Below, piece after piece: positions 8,553 to 16,607 of a DNA stretch of 41,420 nt. Position 1 is the stretch's first letter; each line of letters begins with the position of its first letter. The position numbers and the translations under genes were made by a program. The notes beneath the pieces are model-generated. The model ran no database searches and had not been told where the DNA came from. It was given only the letters and a program-made list of their open reading frames with translations. Source of the stretch: BACL27 sp964407365 (GTDB lineage: Bacteria > Actinomycetota > Acidimicrobiia > Acidimicrobiales > Ilumatobacteraceae); assembly GCA_964407365.1 (NCBI GenBank), contig CAYOVI010000003.1, positions 1-41,420 on the forward strand. The letters are read 5' to 3'.

Positions 8553-10832
8553 ATGTCGACTGAAACTGCAGTCAAAAAACGCTTAAAGCCGTATCAACTT
8601 TCGATTGCCTTTGGCGTGGGCATCGGCACCTTCACGATGATTTCAGGCATCGTTCCACAATTGACTGGCTGGAAGAGCACCTCGCAGATTCACCGCGAAG
8701 TCTTCGGTGGCATTCCAACGGCCTTGCAGGTGGCTTTTTACACAGTCATTCCGATGATGCTGATCTGGGGTTCGTTGCGATTTGCCGACCGGGTTCGCAA
8801 CTGGGAGCGTGGCGCACCAGACCGTCGCAAAACAACACCAAAAAATATAAAGCGCCGTCTTGCCGACTATCGAGCCGGTGTCTATATGCGCACTTTGTTG
8901 CGAGATAGCGCCGCTGGCTTGATGCACTCGATGATTTACTTCGGCTTTTTAGTTTTGCTCGGTGTGACAACGGTTCTCGAAATCGACCACCAAATGCCGG
9001 AGGCTCTTAAGTTTTTGCACGGCGACGTTTATCGCGGTTATGCGCTAATTGGAGATTTGGCCGGTGTCGTTTTCACGGGTGGTGTCGTATGGGCGATTTT
9101 GCGTCGCTACGTGCAGCGTCCCTATCGCATTCGAATCAAAACAAAACCAGAACATGCACTGATTCTTGGTGTGTTGTTGGCAATTGGCGTGACCGGTTTT
9201 GGTGCAGAGATGTTTCGCATCGCCCAAGGCCAAGCCGCTGGGGTCAATCTTGACCACGAAAAATGGAGCGTCGTGGGTTATCCATTGGCTCAACTTGTCA
9301 ATGGGGCGAGTGCGTCGACACTAACGACTTGGCATCAGGGATGGTGGGTCGCGCACGTTTTGACCTTCATAGTTTTCTTGGCGATTCTGCCGATCACAAT
9401 GCTGCGTCACATTTTCACTTCGCCCCTCAACATGTATCTCAAAGACCGTGAACGCCCCAAAGGTGCAATGAAGGCAATGCCCAACCTCACCGAAACTTCA
9501 CTCGAGTCTTTTGGTGTGAATCTGATCGAAGAATTCACTTGGAAACAATTGCTTGATCTCGACGCATGCACCATGTGTGGTCGATGCACGAGCGTTTGCC
9601 CCGCACACGCCACCGGCAAGCCGCTCGATCCGCGCGAAATCGTGCTCAAAAGTGGAGAGGTGATGGCTGCTACGGCAAGTCATGCTCCCGGAGGCAAGGT
9701 TTCAGCACCGCTCAGTGCCGATGGTGAAATCAAGGTCAATGCAAACTCGGTTTTCGAACGAATCACCGCCGAAGAAGTCTGGTCGTGCACAAGTTGCAAG
9801 GCCTGCGACGAGATTTGCCCGGTCAACATCGAGATTCTCGACAAAATTCTCGACATGCGTCGCTATCTGTCGCTAATGGAAAGCAATTTTCCGTCACAAC
9901 TAGGCAACGCATACCGGTCGATGGAAAACCAAGGCAACCCGTGGGGCATGAGCCAAACAGATCGAGGCGAGTGGGCCAAAGATCTAGATGTCGAGATTCT
10001 CGACCCGGGTGCACCATTGAAGAGCGAATATTTGTATTGGGTTGGCTGTGCGGGCAGTTTCGATGACAAAAACAAAAAAGTTACGCAGTCGATGGCCAAG
10101 TTGCTTAAACGAGCCGGCATCGACGTGGCGATTCTGGGACCAAGTGAAATGTGCACGGGCGATAGTGCGCGACGAAGTGGCAACGAATATCTGTTTCAAA
10201 TGTTGGCCATGCCAAATGTCGAGATGCTCAACACGATGGGGGTAAAGAAGATAATTACTCAGTGCCCCCACTGCTTCAACACGCTCAAAAACGAATATCC
10301 GCAACTAGGCGGCAACTACGAAGTTGTCCACCATTCGCAGTTGCTCGAAGATCTGATCGAAGCAGGAACGCTCGACGTGAGCAATGCATCGCTTGAAGAG
10401 CGCATCACATATCACGACTCGTGCTACTTGGGTCGACACAACGATGTTTACATTGCCCCACGCAAAGTCGTCGGTTCGATCAAAGGCATCGAAATCGTCG
10501 AGATGCCCCGCAATGGCACAAAAGGCATGTGCTGTGGCGCGGGCGGCGCTCGCATGTGGATGGAAGAAGACATTGGCGTCAAGGTCAACGACGAGCGCGC
10601 ACGCGAGGCGATCGCAACCGGCGCATCTCGAGTCGCCACCGCTTGTCCTTTTTGTTACATCATGCTCGATGACGGCGTAAAAGGTGCCGGCAAAGACGAC
10701 TCTGAAATCAAAGTCGGCGACATTGCAATTCACCTGCTCGATGCAATCGAAAACGGTGAGCGAGCGATTGCTAGTCAAAGTGCACCTTTGGCACCGAAAA
10801 ACGTCTCGGCCACCACGACCAGTTTTAGTTAA
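8553..10832 (+). CDS. etfD: EtfD-like membrane Fe-S oxidoreductase (NarI-like + two [4Fe-4S] + CCG domains)
   Basis: This matches the actinobacterial family whose M. tuberculosis member, EtfD, passes electrons from electron-transfer flavoprotein of fatty-acid beta-oxidation to menaquinone. The 759 residues contain an N-terminal membrane half with several TM segments and conserved histidines, resembling the haem b subunit NarI (to about residue 310). Then come two ferredoxin motifs (CTMCGRCTSVCP, CTSCKACDEICP) and two cysteine-rich CCG domains (ending CPHCFNTLKNEYP and CCGAGGARMWMEE...CPFCYIML), like HdrB/HdrD and GlpC. A GGGGG-containing ribosome site precedes the ATG. No etfAB genes are in the window, so the electron donor is inferred from the family. 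The stop abuts the convergent dcd stop with no spacer. Confidence 0.88.
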   Translation: MSTETAVKKRLKPYQLSIAFGVGIGTFTMISGIVPQLTGWKSTSQIHREVFGGIPTALQVAFYTVIPMMLIWGSLRFADRVRNWERGAPDRRKTTPKNIKRRLADYRAGVYMRTLLRDSAAGLMHSMIYFGFLVLLGVTTVLEIDHQMPEALKFLHGDVYRGYALIGDLAGVVFTGGVVWAILRRYVQRPYRIRIKTKPEHALILGVLLAIGVTGFGAEMFRIAQGQAAGVNLDHEKWSVVGYPLAQLVNGASASTLTTWHQGWWVAHVLTFIVFLAILPITMLRHIFTSPLNMYLKDRERPKGAMKAMPNLTETSLESFGVNLIEEFTWKQLLDLDACTMCGRCTSVCPAHATGKPLDPREIVLKSGEVMAATASHAPGGKVSAPLSADGEIKVNANSVFERITAEEVWSCTSCKACDEICPVNIEILDKILDMRRYLSLMESNFPSQLGNAYRSMENQGNPWGMSQTDRGEWAKDLDVEILDPGAPLKSEYLYWVGCAGSFDDKNKKVTQSMAKLLKRAGIDVAILGPSEMCTGDSARRSGNEYLFQMLAMPNVEMLNTMGVKKIITQCPHCFNTLKNEYPQLGGNYEVVHHSQLLEDLIEAGTLDVSNASLEERITYHDSCYLGRHNDVYIAPRKVVGSIKGIEIVEMPRNGTKGMCCGAGGARMWMEEDIGVKVNDERAREAIATGASRVATACPFCYIMLDDGVKGAGKDDSEIKVGDIAIHLLDAIENGERAIASQSAPLAPKNVSATTTSFS

Positions 10833-11396
10833 CTATTTGAAATTTTCGAAATAGCGACTGGGCGTTGGGCCGCGCTGACCCTGATATTTTGAGCCACTTG
10901 TACCAGAACCGTACGGTTTTTCGGCCGGTGTAGTCATTGTCATGAAACTCACTTGTCCGATCTTCATCGACGGATAGATCGTGATCGGCAGATTCGCAAC
11001 ATTCGACAACTCGAGAGTTATGTGGCCGTCGAACCCGGCGTCGATGAAACCCGCAGTCGAGTGAATCAGCAAACCAAGCCGACCTAGCGAACTCTTGCCT
11101 TCGACTCGTGCGACGAGGTCGTTTGCGATCGCGACTCGCTCGAGCGTAGAGCCGAGCACGAACTCTCCGGGGTGCAAGACGAACGGTTCGTCGCCTTTCA
11201 TTTCGACCAACTCGGTCAGGTCGGTGAGATCCTTCTTAACATCGATGATCGCCGTCGTGTGGTTGCGGAACACGCGAAACAAGTTCGACACTTTGACATC
11301 GATCGACGACGGTTGAATGCACGACATATCTAACGGGTCAATGATGATTCGCTTGGCCTCGATGGCCTCTTTGATGCTTCGATCTGACAGAATCAC
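10833..11396 (-). CDS. dcd: dCTP deaminase, probably bifunctional (dUMP-forming)
   Basis: Dcd deaminates dCTP; the M. tuberculosis type also hydrolyses the product to dUMP for thymidylate synthesis. The 187 residues contain IQPSSIDVKVSNLFRVF, LHPGEFVLGSTLERV, the active-site stretch EGKSSLGRLGLLIHSTAGF, the substrate-binding HITLELSNVANLPI, and a C-terminal YGSGTSGSKYQGQRGPTPSR lid. These stretches look close to the mycobacterial bifunctional enzyme as I recall it. That function is inferred by similarity; a separate dut gene would not be required. It converges on the Fe-S oxidoreductase gene with zero spacing. Confidence 0.95.
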   Translation of the reverse strand: MILSDRSIKEAIEAKRIIIDPLDMSCIQPSSIDVKVSNLFRVFRNHTTAIIDVKKDLTDLTELVEMKGDEPFVLHPGEFVLGSTLERVAIANDLVARVEGKSSLGRLGLLIHSTAGFIDAGFDGHITLELSNVANLPITIYPSMKIGQVSFMTMTTPAEKPYGSGTSGSKYQGQRGPTPSRYFENFK

Positions 11397-11476
11397 GACT
11401 AAAGAACCTTAGTGATTTTTTCGGCCCAGTGAAATTTCGGTCTCAAATCTGGGTTGCTACGCTCAAATACGCAATC

Positions 11477-11547
11477 GCGGGTGTAGTTCAGTGGCAGAAC
11501 ATCAGCTTCCCAAGCTGAATACGCGGGTCCGATTCCCGTCACCCGCT
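11477..11547 (+). tRNA. tRNA-Gly (anticodon CCC)
   Basis: The 71-nt cloverleaf folds by eye. The acceptor stem is GCGGGTG/CACCCGC, the D stem GTTC/GAAC with loop AGTGGCA, and the anticodon stem TCAGC/GCTGA with loop TTCCCAA (anticodon CCC, codon GGG). The variable loop is ATAC and the T stem GCGGG/CCCGT has loop TCCGATT. The discriminator is T and no CCA is encoded, so the CCA-adding enzyme at 17035-18453 is needed to mature it. A TAnnnT-type -10 (TACGCT) occurs about 14 bases upstream. Confidence 0.96.
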
Positions 11548-11595
11548 CAATTTGGGATGATCTAGTGCTGTTAACCGGCTGCAGTATTTGCAAGT

Positions 11596-12063
11596 TTAGT
11601 TTAGATATGAATATCCGAATGCCAATGATGCAGCTACGAACAACCAAATGTTGTAGGGCACCATTGCAAGGCCTGCACCTATAGAGAACCTAAATGCCAT
11701 GAGCGTTAGTGGCACGGTTGCCAGCGCTGCAAGGCTCAATGCGATACCCGAAACACCAAGCGCATGATTCACATAAAAAAGTCTTGCCCAGACGAGGGCA
11801 CTGGCAACACTGATTGCAAGAAAGACCAACCACGAAGTGGCTACCAGATTCGTGCCATTTCGTGTTACTAGTGCACCCACAAAACCCAACATCACAAAGT
11901 TGTATGGCCAAATCAGTCCAAAAACAAAACTAGGCGGTTGCCAAGAGGGTCGATTCAAAGACTGATACCAACCGTCGCCAGAAGAAACCCACAGCCCTGA
12001 GCCAATCACATACACGAAAACGAAAACAATCGCTGATGCGACATAAAGAGAACGAAGTGTCAC
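11596..12063 (-). CDS. tspO: TspO/MBR-family membrane protein
   Basis: TspO proteins are five-helix membrane proteins that bind tetrapyrroles and other ligands, with roles in stress and porphyrin handling. The 155 residues match family length. The diagnostic loop is W-YQSLNRPSWQPPSFVFGLIW, followed by ALVWARLFYVNH and a C-terminal PYNIWLFVAASLAFGYSYLN. Five hydrophobic segments are evident. No porphyrin or carotenoid gene is adjacent, so the ligand cannot be inferred. It is divergent from the TauE/SafE gene with about 50 bases between them. Confidence 0.88.
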   Translation of the reverse strand: MTLRSLYVASAIVFVFVYVIGSGLWVSSGDGWYQSLNRPSWQPPSFVFGLIWPYNFVMLGFVGALVTRNGTNLVATSWLVFLAISVASALVWARLFYVNHALGVSGIALSLAALATVPLTLMAFRFSIGAGLAMVPYNIWLFVAASLAFGYSYLN

Positions 12064-12114
12064 GAGACGACCACACTAATTCTAAAAATTGATTTGAACT
12101 AGATTTCATTAGCA

Positions 12115-13002
12115 ATGTCGGTGCTCGTCTTTGCGCTAGTTGGGGCTCTTGCTCAACTCATTGACGGCACGCTCGGCATGGCCTTTGGCATAACATCGAG
12201 CAGTTTGCTGGTTGTCTTTGGCGCAACGCCGCTGGCGGCCAGCGCCGCCGTGCACTTTGCCGAACTCGGAACGACATTCGCCTCAGGCGCGTCACATTGG
12301 CGTGCAAAAAATGTCGATTGGCAAATTGTGATTCGACTGGGTCTGCCCGGGGCCATTGGTGCTGCTATCGGCGCGACGGTTTTGTCACGCTTTTCACTGG
12401 GCGATGCCAAAGTTTGGATGTCGTGGCTATTGCTCGCACTTGGCTGCATATTGTTGACTCGCTTTGGGTTGGGGGTGCGTTTGATGCCGGCGATTTCGAA
12501 ACGACCTAAATCAAAGATGTTGATTCCACTCGGTGCGATCGCGGGATTTGTCGATTCGTCCGGTGGCGGTGGCTGGGGGCCAATCACCACCCCGACATTG
12601 CTGTCGACCACCCAGACAACACCGCGCACCGTGATTGGCACAGTTAGTGCATCTGAGTTTCTCGTCGCAACTGCTGCGAGCGCCGGCTTTATTGCAGGTT
12701 CAGCAACAGGTGGCTTGGACTGGAAAGTTGTCTCGGGTTTGTTGCTGGGCGGGGTTTTGATGGCGCCATTCGCCGCGATGCTCGCTGGAAAGATTCCTCA
12801 CGCTCCATTTGGTGCGTTGATCGGCGGGGTGGTCGTGATCACCAATACGAGAACGATCATGATTGCAAACAGTTTTACGACGCGCAATATCGCAATTTCT
12901 CTGATTGCCGAGGGACTCTTAACTATCGCCCTTGCAATAAAGGCATGGCGACGTGAACACAAACTAGGCGTAGAGCGATCTTTCTTTGAAACACGCAACT
13001 AG
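12115..13002 (+). CDS. TauE/SafE-family (DUF81) membrane transporter
   Basis: TauE/SafE proteins are membrane carriers, several of which export sulfite, sulfoacetate or related organosulfur anions. The 295-residue protein is almost wholly hydrophobic with about eight helices in two repeats. The first begins GALAQLIDGTLGMAFGITSS; the second has IAGFVDSSGGGGWGPITTPT, a typical repeat motif of the family, followed by GTVSASEFLVATAASAGF. It ends with a basic cytoplasmic tail. No sulfur-metabolism gene is adjacent, so the substrate is unknown. Confidence 0.9.
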   Translation: MSVLVFALVGALAQLIDGTLGMAFGITSSSLLVVFGATPLAASAAVHFAELGTTFASGASHWRAKNVDWQIVIRLGLPGAIGAAIGATVLSRFSLGDAKVWMSWLLLALGCILLTRFGLGVRLMPAISKRPKSKMLIPLGAIAGFVDSSGGGGWGPITTPTLLSTTQTTPRTVIGTVSASEFLVATAASAGFIAGSATGGLDWKVVSGLLLGGVLMAPFAAMLAGKIPHAPFGALIGGVVVITNTRTIMIANSFTTRNIAISLIAEGLLTIALAIKAWRREHKLGVERSFFETRN

Positions 13003-13016
13003 TTGCGAAATGTTGC

Positions 13017-13220
13017 CTATAACAAACTGACGAGCGACCAAATTGTGGCGATTGCGCCAATCGTCGCCATCACAATGCTTCGCACGACTGGAGCTTTTTC
13101 TAAATCAGTGGCTTCGCGACGCTTCTTTGGCGGGTGAATCAACGCCGCAACGTTGCCTACGAACATTGCGCCACCCAATGCGATGATCAACCACGCCAAA
13201 ATATCTTCGCCAAGAAACAC
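13017..13220 (-). CDS. Small two-helix membrane protein, downstream of dnaB
   Basis: Not recognised as a named family. The 67-residue frame starts at GTG two bases after the dnaB stop, so it is probably translated by coupling. It has a hydrophobic helix at about residues 6-27 (ILAWLIIALGGAMFVGNVAAL), a basic-acidic loop (HPPKKRREATDLEKAP), and a second helix at 45-67 (VVRSIVMATIGAIATIWSLV). The positive middle loop predicts both termini outside. Tight placement and clean topology argue that it is real, but its function is unknown. Confidence 0.65.
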   Translation of the reverse strand: MFLGEDILAWLIIALGGAMFVGNVAALIHPPKKRREATDLEKAPVVRSIVMATIGAIATIWSLVSLL

Positions 13221-13222
13221 GA

Positions 13223-14620
13223 TTAGTTCGAATCTGGATCAGATGCAAAGTTGTCGAACCGTGTGTATGCCGCCAACCACGCCAATCGCACTTTGCCAAG
13301 AGGCCCGGCGCGATGCTTCGACACGCTGAGTTCGGCAATGCCAAGCTCTGACTTGTTTTCGGGGTTGTATACCTCGTCGCGATACAAAAACATGACAACG
13401 TCAGCGTCTTGTTCGAGCGCGCCAGATTCGCGCAAGTCGGACAGAGTCGGGCGCTTGTCACTTCGTGCCTCAAGACTGCGACTCAACTGGCTGAGCGCCA
13501 AAATCGGCACTTTGAATTCGCGCGCGAGAAGCTTTAATTTGCGGCTGATCTCACTGACTTCAAGTTGACGATTTTCGGGTTTGCCGTCGCCACCCATGAG
13601 TTGCAAATAGTCGATGACTATCAACCCGACTTCGCCTTGTCGGCTGACGATGCGTCGCGTTTTAGCGCGAATCGCGCCTACCGAAGTGCCCGGGCTGTCG
13701 TCGATAATCAGCGGGATGTCGAGGCGACCAACGGCGTGGCCGATTTTCGTCCAGTCGTTAGGCGAGGGTCGACCGGTGCGCAAAATCTTTGAATCAACGC
13801 CCGCTTCGCTGGCCAAAATTCTCTGGACAAGTTCTGCTGTGCCCATTTCGAGCGAGAAAAACAAAACTTGTTTGCCCGAATTGCGAGCCACATGCACCGC
13901 CAATCCAAGAGCCAATGCCGATTTACCCATCGCTGGTCGCGCACCCAAAATGTTGAGCGTGCCCGGCTGTAGACCGAGCAAAATATTGTCGAGCCCGATC
14001 AAACCTGTTGCCGTGCCGGTGATGGCTCCTTTGTTGTTGGCGCGCTCTTCGAGTTCATCCATTGCAACGTTGACCAACGACCCGAGTCTTTGCGATGTGT
14101 CGCCGATATTTGATTCAGAGACGTCAAAGATCTTCGACTCAGACTCGTCAATTGCTCTCGACACATCTTCGGGCCCGCTGTAGGCAATTTCTGCTATCTC
14201 TGCAGCGACCGAAATCAACTTGCGCAACGACGCAGTTTCGCGAACGATCTTTGCATAGCGCTCGGCACTCGTGATTGCTGGTGTGGCATTTTGCAAAGTA
14301 AGCAAGGTGTCCATGCCACCGATGCCCTCTAGCAAATTGTTTCTGCGCAGTTCGTCGCCGACCGTGATCGGATCAACTGGCTCGCCGGAACTGTTCAGCG
14401 CCCGAATCGCGTCAAAAATATGTTGATGCGCGGGCTTATAAAATTCGTCAGCACGAACGCCGCGCTCGAATGCGATGCTGACTGCCTCTCGAGACAACAG
14501 CATCGCACCCAACAACGATGCTTCTGCTTCAACACTGTGCGGTGGAATTCGGTTTGACGAACGCTGAACTGCACCGCTGCGATCGGCTCGATCGCCTCGA
14601 GGAAATTCAGCAATTGACAT
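13223..14620 (-). CDS. dnaB: Replicative DNA helicase DnaB
   Basis: DnaB is the hexameric 5'-3' helicase of the replication fork. The 465 residues comprise an N-terminal DnaG-interacting domain (about 25-125, RIPPHSVEAEASLLGAMLLS), a linker, and a RecA-like motor. The motor has Walker A GARPAMGKSALALG (about 226-239), Walker B LIVIDYLQLMGG, LSQLSRSLEARSDKRPTLSD and the Arg-finger region LYRDEVYNPE. No intein interrupts the P-loop, unlike in many actinobacteria. It follows rplI, the common rpsF-ssb-rpsR-rplI-dnaB order. The 98-base leader contains DnaA-box-like sites. Confidence 0.97.
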   Translation of the reverse strand: MSIAEFPRGDRADRSGAVQRSSNRIPPHSVEAEASLLGAMLLSREAVSIAFERGVRADEFYKPAHQHIFDAIRALNSSGEPVDPITVGDELRRNNLLEGIGGMDTLLTLQNATPAITSAERYAKIVRETASLRKLISVAAEIAEIAYSGPEDVSRAIDESESKIFDVSESNIGDTSQRLGSLVNVAMDELEERANNKGAITGTATGLIGLDNILLGLQPGTLNILGARPAMGKSALALGLAVHVARNSGKQVLFFSLEMGTAELVQRILASEAGVDSKILRTGRPSPNDWTKIGHAVGRLDIPLIIDDSPGTSVGAIRAKTRRIVSRQGEVGLIVIDYLQLMGGDGKPENRQLEVSEISRKLKLLAREFKVPILALSQLSRSLEARSDKRPTLSDLRESGALEQDADVVMFLYRDEVYNPENKSELGIAELSVSKHRAGPLGKVRLAWLAAYTRFDNFASDPDSN

Positions 14621-14679
14621 GACTACACAATGCCTTAAATTGCCTGTTGATTGCTACGGGTATAACCCTGTGATTCTTC

Positions 14680-14699
14680 TGTGGAAAACAAGTGGATAA
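14680..14699 (-). promoter_or_regulatory. Two DnaA-box-like 9-mers upstream of dnaB
   Basis: On the minus strand TTATCCACT (14691-14699) and TTTTCCACA (14680-14688) lie two bases apart in the rplI-dnaB gap. Each differs from the DnaA box TTATCCACA at one base. They lie about 60-80 bases before the dnaB start. DnaA control of dnaB is plausible but unproven. Confidence 0.45.
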
Positions 14700-14718
14700 C
14701 GCGAAGCGCGTCACCCAA

Positions 14719-15165
14719 TTATTTAGCGACGATTTCGATCTTGAGAGTCGCTTCAACTTCGGCAAAAATCTCGGCAACCACCGAATGTTCACCAAGTTGT
14801 CGCAACGGTGCTTCGACACGAATATTTTTGCGGTCTATTGTCACGCCAGTTTGATCGAGAACAGCCTTGGCAATCTCGACGGCATTGATCGAACCGAACA
14901 AACGACCTTCGTTGCCGGCTTTGGCACCGATTTTGATGACTGTTGTCGCCAATGAAGCTGCCACAAGACGTGCCGACTCACGATCGGCCGCGATCTGCTG
15001 TTCGCGCGATTTGCGCATTATCTCGGCTTGGGCAATCGTGCCCGAGTTGGCGACTATCGCCAAATCATTTGGCAACAAGAAGTTGCGAGCATGACCAGAA
15101 GAAACATTTACGATGTCGCCACGACGGCCCACGCCTTTGATGTCAGAGCGAAGCAAAACTTTCAT
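14719..15165 (-). CDS. rplI: 50S ribosomal protein L9
   Basis: L9 binds 23S rRNA and projects from the large subunit, helping frame maintenance. The 148 residues show the N-terminal signature MKVLLRSDIKGVGRRGDIVN and VSSGHARNFLLPNDLAIVA (the family's G.arN.L.P.g.A pattern). A long connecting helix and a C-terminal domain (NIRVEAPLRQLGEHSVVAEI) follow. The start overlaps the rpsR stop by 4 bases (ATGA), so the two are translationally coupled. Confidence 0.97.
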   Translation of the reverse strand: MKVLLRSDIKGVGRRGDIVNVSSGHARNFLLPNDLAIVANSGTIAQAEIMRKSREQQIAADRESARLVAASLATTVIKIGAKAGNEGRLFGSINAVEIAKAVLDQTGVTIDRKNIRVEAPLRQLGEHSVVAEIFAEVEATLKIEIVAK

Positions 15166-15605
15166 GATGTTGCCCCGTCTTCAAGTGCTTGAGCTGAATC
15201 TTGTGAAACCTCGGCTGAAACATTTTCAGAAATTTCGACTTCAATTTGCTCTGAACCGTCGTCACGTCGCTGACGACGCGGTCCACGGTCGCGGTCTTTG
15301 TCGTCTGAGCCGTATTCGCCACGTTCACGCGGTGCCCGAGTTGCCGAAACGCGCTTGGTGTATGGCAATAGTGCCATCTCTCGAGCATTTTTGACTGCGG
15401 TTGCGATGTCGCGCTGTTGTTGAACCGTATTGCCGTTCATGCGACGCGCTCGCAACTTTGAGCGGTCTGACATATATCGCTGAAGCAAGTTGACGTCTTT
15501 ATAGTCGACGAAGCCAACCTTTTCTTGCACGATCATATTTGGGCGCTTCTTTGGTTTGCGAAGCAGCGCTTTTTTTGCTCTCAACTTGTTTGATTTGCTT
15601 GTCAT
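15162..15605 (-). CDS. rpsR: 30S ribosomal protein S18 with long charged C-terminal tail
   Basis: S18 pairs with S6 on the platform of the small subunit. Residues 1-87 form a normal S18 core (FVDYKDVNLLQRYMSDRSKL, RARRMNGNTVQQQRDIATAV, NAREMALLPYT). There is no cysteine zinc site, so this is the zinc-independent form. Residues 88-147 are an extra tail: first Arg/Asp-rich (RGPRRQRRDD), then acidic and Ser/Ala-rich. S18 is usually 75-90 residues, so the length of 147 is unusual. The tail is in frame and ends exactly at the coupled rplI start, which argues against a sequencing error. Its role is unknown. Confidence 0.95.
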   Translation of the reverse strand: MTSKSNKLRAKKALLRKPKKRPNMIVQEKVGFVDYKDVNLLQRYMSDRSKLRARRMNGNTVQQQRDIATAVKNAREMALLPYTKRVSATRAPRERGEYGSDDKDRDRGPRRQRRDDGSEQIEVEISENVSAEVSQDSAQALEDGATS

Positions 15606-15643
15606 GGGAAAGTCCTTTGTTTGTTGCTTGACGTATTCAGTGA

Positions 15644-16096
15644 CTAAAAAGGTTCTTCGCCATCAAATGGCGTTGTCTCAGTGCCTGGATTAGTGCCTGT
15701 GTTGGCAGGGCGACCAGCTGAGCCGCCACCTTGACCGTCTTGTTTGGGTGTGCGCACAACCGTGGCGGTCGCCCAACGCAAACTTGGCCCAAGTTCGTCG
15801 GCGATGACGTCGATTGCAGTGCGTTTTTCGCCTTCGCGTGTTGTGTATTCTCGTTGCTCGAGGCGACCAGTAACCACGACGCGAGTGCCCTTTGTGAAGG
15901 TTGCGGCGGCATTTTCACCAAGTTGGCCCCACGCTGTGATGTTGAAATATGAAGTTTGCTCTTGCCACTCTCCATTGACCTGATAGCGACGACCAACAGC
16001 AATGCCAAAAGAGGCGACTGCTCGACCGGTTGCTGTGAATCGAATTTCTGGGTCGCGGGTCAAATTGCCAACGAGAGTGATGCTGTTATCAGCCAT
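15644..16096 (-). CDS. ssb: Single-stranded DNA-binding protein
   Basis: SSB coats single-stranded DNA and recruits replication and repair enzymes. The 150 residues contain an OB fold at about 1-110 (ITLVGNLTRDPEIRFTATGR, TSYFNITAWGQLGENAAATF, GTRVVVTGRLEQREYTTREG). A Gly/Pro/Thr-rich linker follows, then an acidic tip ending DGEEPF, the site for partner proteins. It lies between rpsF and rpsR as in many bacteria, so its level is linked to ribosomal-protein expression. Confidence 0.97.
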   Translation of the reverse strand: MADNSITLVGNLTRDPEIRFTATGRAVASFGIAVGRRYQVNGEWQEQTSYFNITAWGQLGENAAATFTKGTRVVVTGRLEQREYTTREGEKRTAIDVIADELGPSLRWATATVVRTPKQDGQGGGSAGRPANTGTNPGTETTPFDGEEPF

Positions 16097-16137
16097 TTAG
16101 ATGTCCTTTTGAAATAACTAGTAGTCGAACCAATTGT

Positions 16138-16470
16138 TTATGAATTTGCTGTGACTGCAAGACCGCGACGTGCGGCTTCGTCATCAGGAAGGCGGAGAAG
16201 TTTGTGGCGCAACACGTCGTCGGCGATGCGCAATGCACGCTCTACTTCATCGAGAGCACCACCGCGAGCAGTGATGTTGAAGATCGCGTAATATCCGTCG
16301 TCTTGTTTTTTGATTGGATAAGCCAGGCGACGCTTGCCCCACCAATCAGGTGTGCCGTGAACAGAGCCTCCGGCATTTGCCACCGATTTGGTTACAACGC
16401 TCAACCAGTTATGGGCGGCCGACTCTTCGAGGTTGCCGCTGATAATTACCATTAATTCATATGCACGCAT
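16138..16470 (-). CDS. rpsF: 30S ribosomal protein S6
   Basis: S6 binds S18 and 16S rRNA on the platform. I chose ATG 16470 because the protein then begins MRAYELMVIISGNLEESAAH, as in the family, and GGGAG lies about 10 bases upstream. A longer frame from 16497 would run into the leader hairpin. The 110 residues include WWGKRRLAYPIKKQDDGYYA and a C-terminal helix with VLRHKLLRLPDD. It is followed by ssb, rpsR and rplI. Its mRNA leader forms a strong hairpin that could bind the S6:S18 complex. Confidence 0.96.
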   Translation of the reverse strand: MRAYELMVIISGNLEESAAHNWLSVVTKSVANAGGSVHGTPDWWGKRRLAYPIKKQDDGYYAIFNITARGGALDEVERALRIADDVLRHKLLRLPDDEAARRGLAVTANS

Positions 16471-16483
16471 GAACGTGATTTCT

Positions 16484-16521
16484 CCCTTCGGACCCAACTT
16501 GTGATTGGGGCCCCCGAAGGG
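16484..16521 (-). promoter_or_regulatory. Hairpin leader of rpsF, candidate S6:S18 autoregulatory element
   Basis: On the minus strand CCCTTCGG (16514-16521) pairs with CCGAAGGG (16484-16491). An upper stem CCCAA/TTGGG (16505-16509 with 16493-16497) closes a 7-base loop TCACAAG. The asymmetric internal loop has GGGC on one side and T before CCG on the other. The 3' arm runs into the Shine-Dalgarno GGGAG, so folding would occlude ribosome binding. Known S6:S18 leaders feature a CCG next to an internal loop in this position; membership is by analogy. Confidence 0.6.
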
Positions 16522-16607
16522 GCAGGTATGAGGATTTCAAAGTGTAACGGCACCAAATCAATGTGCCACAGGGCTGTTGCGAGGTTTTCGTGCCCCAAAA
16601 ACTTGGT

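Noticed and set aside
10305..10778. 157-codon minus-strand frame inside the Fe-S oxidoreductase gene
   Set aside because: It lies wholly within the CCG-domain coding region, and its composition follows the antisense of that gene; no motif or ribosome site.
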